Source: Candidatus Aenigmatarchaeota archaeon (GTDB lineage: Archaea > Aenigmatarchaeota > Aenigmatarchaeia > JACPZZ01). Taken from it: 9,650 nt of DNA. Position 1 is the first letter of the stretch. Each line of letters starts with the position of its first letter. The position numbers and the translations under genes are program-made. The DNA lies in contig JACQNY010000012.1 of NCBI GenBank assembly GCA_016202795.1, positions 1-9,650 of the forward strand, read 5' to 3'. The notes beneath the pieces were generated by a model. It saw only the letters and a list, made by a program, of their open reading frames with translations, was not told the DNA's origin and made no database searches. This document shows positions 6,151 to 9,650 of the stretch, piece after piece.

Positions 6151-7259
6151 TGGTCGCTTTGGTGGGCAAACCCTCATCAGGGAAATCTTCTTTTTTCAGG
6201 GCGCTGACAAACATGGATGTGAAGATAGCTTCGTACCCGTTTACGACAATAGAACCGAACAAAGGCGTAACATTTGTTAAAACGAAATGCCCGCACGTTG
6301 AAATAGGGAAGGCTTGCAGCCCGAACAATTCCAATTGTGTTAACGGGGTAAGATTAATACCAGTAAAAATTCTTGACGTCGCTGGTTTAGTTCCAGGCGC
6401 CCACGCCGGCCGGGGGCGCGGAAATAAATTCCTCGACGATTTACGTCAGGCGGATGCATTGATCCACATAGTTGATATGAGCGGTAAAACCGATGAAAAC
6501 GGCTTACCGGCTGATAACCATGATCCGCTGGAAGACATAAACTGGCTGCGGGACGAAATAGAACTCTGGGTAAAAGGAATAATAGAAAAAGTTTCGAAGG
6601 CTGACGACGCTGAGATTATTAAACAGCTTACAGGATTCACCCCGAAAAACGAAATACTATCGCAATGCGTCAGGGATGCGGAAAAAGATTTGAGAAAATT
6701 GGCCCGTCTGGTTTGCGAACGCACAAAACCCATGTTAATTGCTGCTAACAAAATGGATCTTGCTGAATCGGTTAAAAATTTCGAGCGCATAACTAAAGTC
6801 TCGAAAGATGAAATTGTGCCGTGCTCCGCAGAGTTGGAAATAGTTCTTAATTTAGCTTTGTCAAAAGGGCTGGCAAAATATGAAAACGGAGAATTTTCAA
6901 TTTCCGATAACGCCAACCAGCAACAGCGCATCGTACTGGAGAAAGTAAAAAATTTCATAGAATCGTACGGATCAACAGGCGTTGAGAAATGCGTCGAGCA
7001 CGCGGTTTTCTCATTGCTTAACTTCATCGAAGTGTATCCTGTAGAAAATGAGAACACATGGACAGATTCAAAAGGTCGTGTTTTACCTGATGTTTATCTC
7101 GTCCATTTTGGCACAACCGCAAAAGAATTGGCTTCGATCGTGCACACCGACCTGGCAAAAAACTTCATCGCCGCAATCGACGCCCGCAAAAAAATGAAAG
7201 TCAAGGAAGATTATGTTTTGAAAAAGGGCGACGTGATAAAAATTATAGCTGGAAAATGA
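6147..7259 (+). CDS. ychF: Archaeal YchF/OLA1-like (Obg family) GTPase with TGS domain
   Basis: This is a ribosome-associated P-loop NTPase of the Obg/YchF group. The G1 loop is GKPSSGKS (7-14), switch I is PFTTIEPN (31-38), G3 is DVAG (77-80) followed by the family's LVPGAHAGRGRG block, G4 is NKMD (201-204) and G5 is CSAELE (226-231). NKMD predicts GTP preference, unlike the NxxE of ATP-using OLA1/YchF. The archaeal Cys-containing insert (C48, C57, C64) is present. A TGS domain closes the protein (about 313-370, with HFGTTAKELA). Length is 370 residues from ATG 6147, which overlaps the nadK stop as ATGA; a start at 6150 is equally usable. The in-frame ATG at 6126 is less likely because it lies inside nadK and adds residues before the expected beta strand. 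It ends 4 bases from the convergent TyrA-like gene. Confidence 0.92.
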   Translation: MMVALVGKPSSGKSSFFRALTNMDVKIASYPFTTIEPNKGVTFVKTKCPHVEIGKACSPNNSNCVNGVRLIPVKILDVAGLVPGAHAGRGRGNKFLDDLRQADALIHIVDMSGKTDENGLPADNHDPLEDINWLRDEIELWVKGIIEKVSKADDAEIIKQLTGFTPKNEILSQCVRDAEKDLRKLARLVCERTKPMLIAANKMDLAESVKNFERITKVSKDEIVPCSAELEIVLNLALSKGLAKYENGEFSISDNANQQQRIVLEKVKNFIESYGSTGVEKCVEHAVFSLLNFIEVYPVENENTWTDSKGRVLPDVYLVHFGTTAKELASIVHTDLAKNFIAAIDARKKMKVKEDYVLKKGDVIKIIAGK

Positions 7260-7263
7260 TGAA

Positions 7264-8565
7264 TTACACGACCTGATAACCGATTAAAGGCCCCAGCGAC
7301 CTAAGGTTCTCACGTGAGTATGTATCAAACAAATTCAGCCACGGGTCGCTGAAAGTTCCGTTCATCTGTACCCTGTAAAATTTTCCGGTGCCTGTCCTTG
7401 CCATTTCACGGCTTTCAGAGAGCACAATGCCTGTGAATAACATTCCATTATTCATTTCCGGATAATCCGGATGCGTGTGGTTCCTAATGAAAAATACTGA
7501 GGCACCTTCCATTTTTGCCGTTTCCGGCTTCATAACAGCGTGGCGCGCAATTGGATAGTGGCTGGATAGCGCGCCCAGTTCGCCTGCGGAAACTTTTGCA
7601 GTTTTTATCCACTCCTTGTAATTTGCAGCTCCGATTTTTCTTGAAAGTGTGGTTTCCAGTTGCGGTTCGTCGCCGTCATAAAAGTAAATATGTATACCGC
7701 GCGGGTTTCCTAACTTCCTGTCCGTTGCCTGCGTCGCTGTCGCCCCGAATCGCCCAACATACTCGGTTAATGCGAAGTACATCGCATCGAATCTGGGTGT
7801 TTCCCTGCTAGCGACTATGCCTCTATGGTCGCGCAAAACCTGGTCTAGTACATCCAATATTTCCGGGAGCCTTTCGCTGTAAATCTGCAATGGCCCGTAC
7901 AGGTCAGGTCTTCCTGTCACTATCCTTGCAGCCATGCCTATCTGCATTTCATAAACAGGGCTTGAAAATTTCATCATGCTTGGAAGGTCCACGCCCATTC
8001 TTCTAAGCGTCTCAATAAATATCATGCCTTCTGTGTGCGTAAGACCTTGAATGATATCCATAGCTGCGTCATGTTCATCCGGGTTTGTTCTGACAACTAT
8101 CGCGCTTTCATCAATGAGCATTTTTTCCATTTCTCGTGTCCACGAACCGCCTTCTGTTGGAATTATAGGACTGACAGCAACTTTCTGGTTTGCAAAAGAA
8201 ATCGTAGGTCTGAATATCGGATGTATTTGCGTGACTTCGACGCCTTCATGGACTGTTTCAATCGCAACGCGTGTAACAGCGCGCTGGCGAGAATTGACAC
8301 TGCTCAGCATGGAGCCCGGCCTTATCAGAGGCCCGAGACGCCTTACAATCTCTTCCTGATATGGCATTGAAACAGCGGAAAAAACAACATCCTGTTGCGC
8401 AACTTCCTCTAACGGAATTGTTTTGTAGCCGCCCTTTCTCGCCTGTTGCATTCTGGAAGGATCGATATCGTAGAAGCCTACATCAAATCCATGGCGCCTT
8501 AAATTTTCTCCCATGAAAGAGCCGACCAAGCCGAAGCCGGCTATGCCTGCGGTTTTCTTGGACAT
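7264..8565 (-). CDS. Prephenate/arogenate dehydrogenase-family protein (TyrA-like) with extra C-terminal domain
   Basis: TyrA enzymes oxidatively decarboxylate prephenate or arogenate on the way to tyrosine. The N-terminal Rossmann fold is clear (GFGLVG, 10-15; D33 and D35 at the end of strand 2, favouring NAD). Family landmarks follow: IHPIFRP (114-120) with the likely catalytic His115, QGLTH (173-177) and FSSPVYE (200-206), all in the order seen in archaeal TyrA. A canonical core would end near 285-290; here about 145 further residues follow (from RGIHIYFYDG onward) that I cannot assign. The start chosen is ATG 8565 (MSKKTAGIAG, 433 aa) because a TATA-like box sits about 25 bases upstream; an in-frame TTG at 8574 is possible but less likely. 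Without other aromatic genes in view, a different cyclohexadienyl-type or related substrate cannot be excluded. Confidence 0.8.
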   Translation of the reverse strand: MSKKTAGIAGFGLVGSFMGENLRRHGFDVGFYDIDPSRMQQARKGGYKTIPLEEVAQQDVVFSAVSMPYQEEIVRRLGPLIRPGSMLSSVNSRQRAVTRVAIETVHEGVEVTQIHPIFRPTISFANQKVAVSPIIPTEGGSWTREMEKMLIDESAIVVRTNPDEHDAAMDIIQGLTHTEGMIFIETLRRMGVDLPSMMKFSSPVYEMQIGMAARIVTGRPDLYGPLQIYSERLPEILDVLDQVLRDHRGIVASRETPRFDAMYFALTEYVGRFGATATQATDRKLGNPRGIHIYFYDGDEPQLETTLSRKIGAANYKEWIKTAKVSAGELGALSSHYPIARHAVMKPETAKMEGASVFFIRNHTHPDYPEMNNGMLFTGIVLSESREMARTGTGKFYRVQMNGTFSDPWLNLFDTYSRENLRSLGPLIGYQVV

Positions 8566-8585
8566 GATCAGCAAACGATAATAAA

Positions 8586-8593
8586 GTATTTAA
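8586..8593 (-). promoter_or_regulatory. Probable TATA box of the TyrA-like gene
   Basis: On the minus strand this reads TTAAATAC, 20 bases before the ATG at 8565. Centre-to-ATG distance is about 25 bases, the spacing expected for a leaderless archaeal mRNA. A second TATA-like sequence (GGTTTATAAGC on the minus strand, 8606-8616) lies upstream and would give a leader of about 20 bases. The rest of the gap 8566-8648 shows only a small AT-rich hairpin (8635-8649) at the lhr stop. Confidence 0.5.
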
Positions 8594-8648
8594 GCGCGTC
8601 GTTTTGCTTATAAACCGTAGTGATGACAAGCTAAAATTTTCTGAAAAT

Positions 8649-9650
8649 TCACTTCCAGAACCTCTTCGTCTTGAAATATTGTCTCTCTGCGGTTAAGATA
8701 TCCTTGTACAAATCGTCTTCGTCGGAATGGTATTTCGAAAGTATGCGCGCTGCTGTTGCATAGCCCACGCCTCGCCCGGCTAAGGCGTGTATCGCGTCTT
8801 TGCCGCTAACCATTACCAAATCCGCCACCTTCAACGCCTCGTCATAGGTTTTCTGCTGGTCGGTTGTTAACGAACGTTTTGAACATTTCCTCTCGATAAC
8901 GCGTTCTGTAACATGGTCGTAGTCGCGCACAACTGTTATCATCATTGCCCCGCATTTGGAACATTTGGGCTTTTTCGGAACATCCTTCACAGCTCCGGGC
9001 CATGTCCATTTGCCGCAATTCATGCAAATCAACCGTATTTTTGTTTCGTCAATACGCTCCTTGAATATTTTTAAAATCTCAGCCTCGGGCCTTTCCGGTC
9101 CTATTATCTCACCGAACTCCTTTTCCATACCAAGCTTTCCGAAGAATGAAGGGCCCTTAACTTGTTTTATTTTTATTCTAGCGCCTTTGATTTCTTTAAG
9201 TAATTCTTTAGTCTTTTTGAAATCCAATTTTTCCAGAAATATTTCTCGCATGGTCTCCTCGTATACAGGCGATCCTTGGTAAGCTTCTACAATTTTCTTC
9301 AGAGGAACGTTTCCCAGATCGGCCGTTTTAGCTATGACTCCGAACCTTTTCGCATTATGAAAAAATCTCCAGATGAAAAGATCAGACCTATCTATGTTAG
9401 ATCTAAGATAGTTTTCTAAATTACTATCCTCTATTTCATCGAAAAATTTCATTATATGGTCCTTCGCATCCCCATGGCATCTTAAAATTATTCTATACGG
9501 ATCTGTCTTCAGAGAAACCGCCCCAATTTTGGCCGATAAAGAAAAAGTTATAGCTCTTCCCAAAGTGTCATTTACTAGTGATCCAAAATGGGTGTGAATG
9601 ATGATCATGTCGCCGAAATATTCCATAAAAATAATATTTTTATCATAGGC
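8649..9650 (-). CDS. lhr: Lhr-family ATP-dependent helicase, C-terminal part (5' end outside window)
   Basis: Only the last 333 residues are visible. The frame stays open to the window edge, reading AYDKNIIF before the Met at 9626, so that Met is internal and the helicase core lies beyond 9650. What remains is the Lhr-specific C-terminal region. Numbered from that Met: HTHFGSLVNDTLGRA (11-25) and DPYRIIL (42-48) match the block after the winged-helix domain in Lhr proteins; a four-Cys zinc ribbon is formed by C201/C204 and C222/C225; GRGVGYATAARIL (284-296) resembles a helix-hairpin-helix; and the AERQYFKTKRFW ending is typical of archaeal Lhr2-type proteins. Full-length relatives are about 850-950 residues. 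They translocate on nucleic acid and are linked to DNA repair or recombination. The call is firm for the family, less so for the aLhr1/aLhr2 subgroup. Confidence 0.85.
   Translation of the reverse strand, partial: AYDKNIIFMEYFGDMIIIHTHFGSLVNDTLGRAITFSLSAKIGAVSLKTDPYRIILRCHGDAKDHIMKFFDEIEDSNLENYLRSNIDRSDLFIWRFFHNAKRFGVIAKTADLGNVPLKKIVEAYQGSPVYEETMREIFLEKLDFKKTKELLKEIKGARIKIKQVKGPSFFGKLGMEKEFGEIIGPERPEAEILKIFKERIDETKIRLICMNCGKWTWPGAVKDVPKKPKCSKCGAMMITVVRDYDHVTERVIERKCSKRSLTTDQQKTYDEALKVADLVMVSGKDAIHALAGRGVGYATAARILSKYHSDEDDLYKDILTAERQYFKTKRFWK

Noticed and set aside
8566..8574. TTG at 8574 as the start of the TyrA-like gene
   Set aside because: The ATG at 8565 gives the usual short lead into the Rossmann strand and sits at leaderless spacing from TTAAATAC.
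9624..9626. Met at 9626 as the start of a small Lhr-like protein
   Set aside because: The frame remains open to the window edge and the upstream residues continue the family's sequence, so the gene is cut by the window.

Overview
The window reads as chromosomal DNA of an archaeon. Four recognisable genes point that way: a YchF/OLA1-like GTPase of the archaeal type (GTP-specifying NKMD motif, C-terminal TGS domain), an archaeal zinc-ribbon plus KH-domain RNA-binding protein, the C-terminal part of a large Lhr-family helicase, and a TyrA-like dehydrogenase. TATA-like boxes lie about 25 bases upstream of start codons, which suggests leaderless mRNAs. The small, tightly packed genes and the many proteins I cannot place would suit a DPANN-type genome, but the phylum cannot be fixed from sequence alone.

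Positions 44-4843 hold two divergent, unrecognised gene sets separated by a 105-base control region (3232-3336). The minus-strand set runs 295-aa polytopic membrane protein, 60-aa two-helix membrane protein, 54-aa two-helix membrane protein, then a 631-aa mostly soluble protein with a coiled coil and a glycine-rich linker. The plus-strand set is a tandem pair of paralogous 170-aa and 182-aa proteins followed by a 135-aa protein with a Pro/Gln-rich middle and a C-terminal coiled coil. The control region carries a 17-bp inverted repeat around a TATA-like box. Nothing here identifies a function. The layout (membrane parts, soluble coiled-coil parts, divergent transcription) makes this the best candidate for an undescribed membrane-associated system.

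Positions 4841-8565 are housekeeping. Two adjacent perfect hairpins (4841-4886) separate the convergent 135-aa gene and the KH-protein gene. The KH gene and nadK diverge from a 40-base gap. nadK overlaps the GTPase gene by 4 bases (ATGA). The GTPase gene converges with the TyrA-like gene with only 4 bases between their stop codons.

Positions 8566-9650 hold the TyrA-like gene's promoter region and the 3' part of an lhr-type helicase gene whose 5' end lies outside the window. I see no rRNA, tRNA, CRISPR array or insertion sequence.
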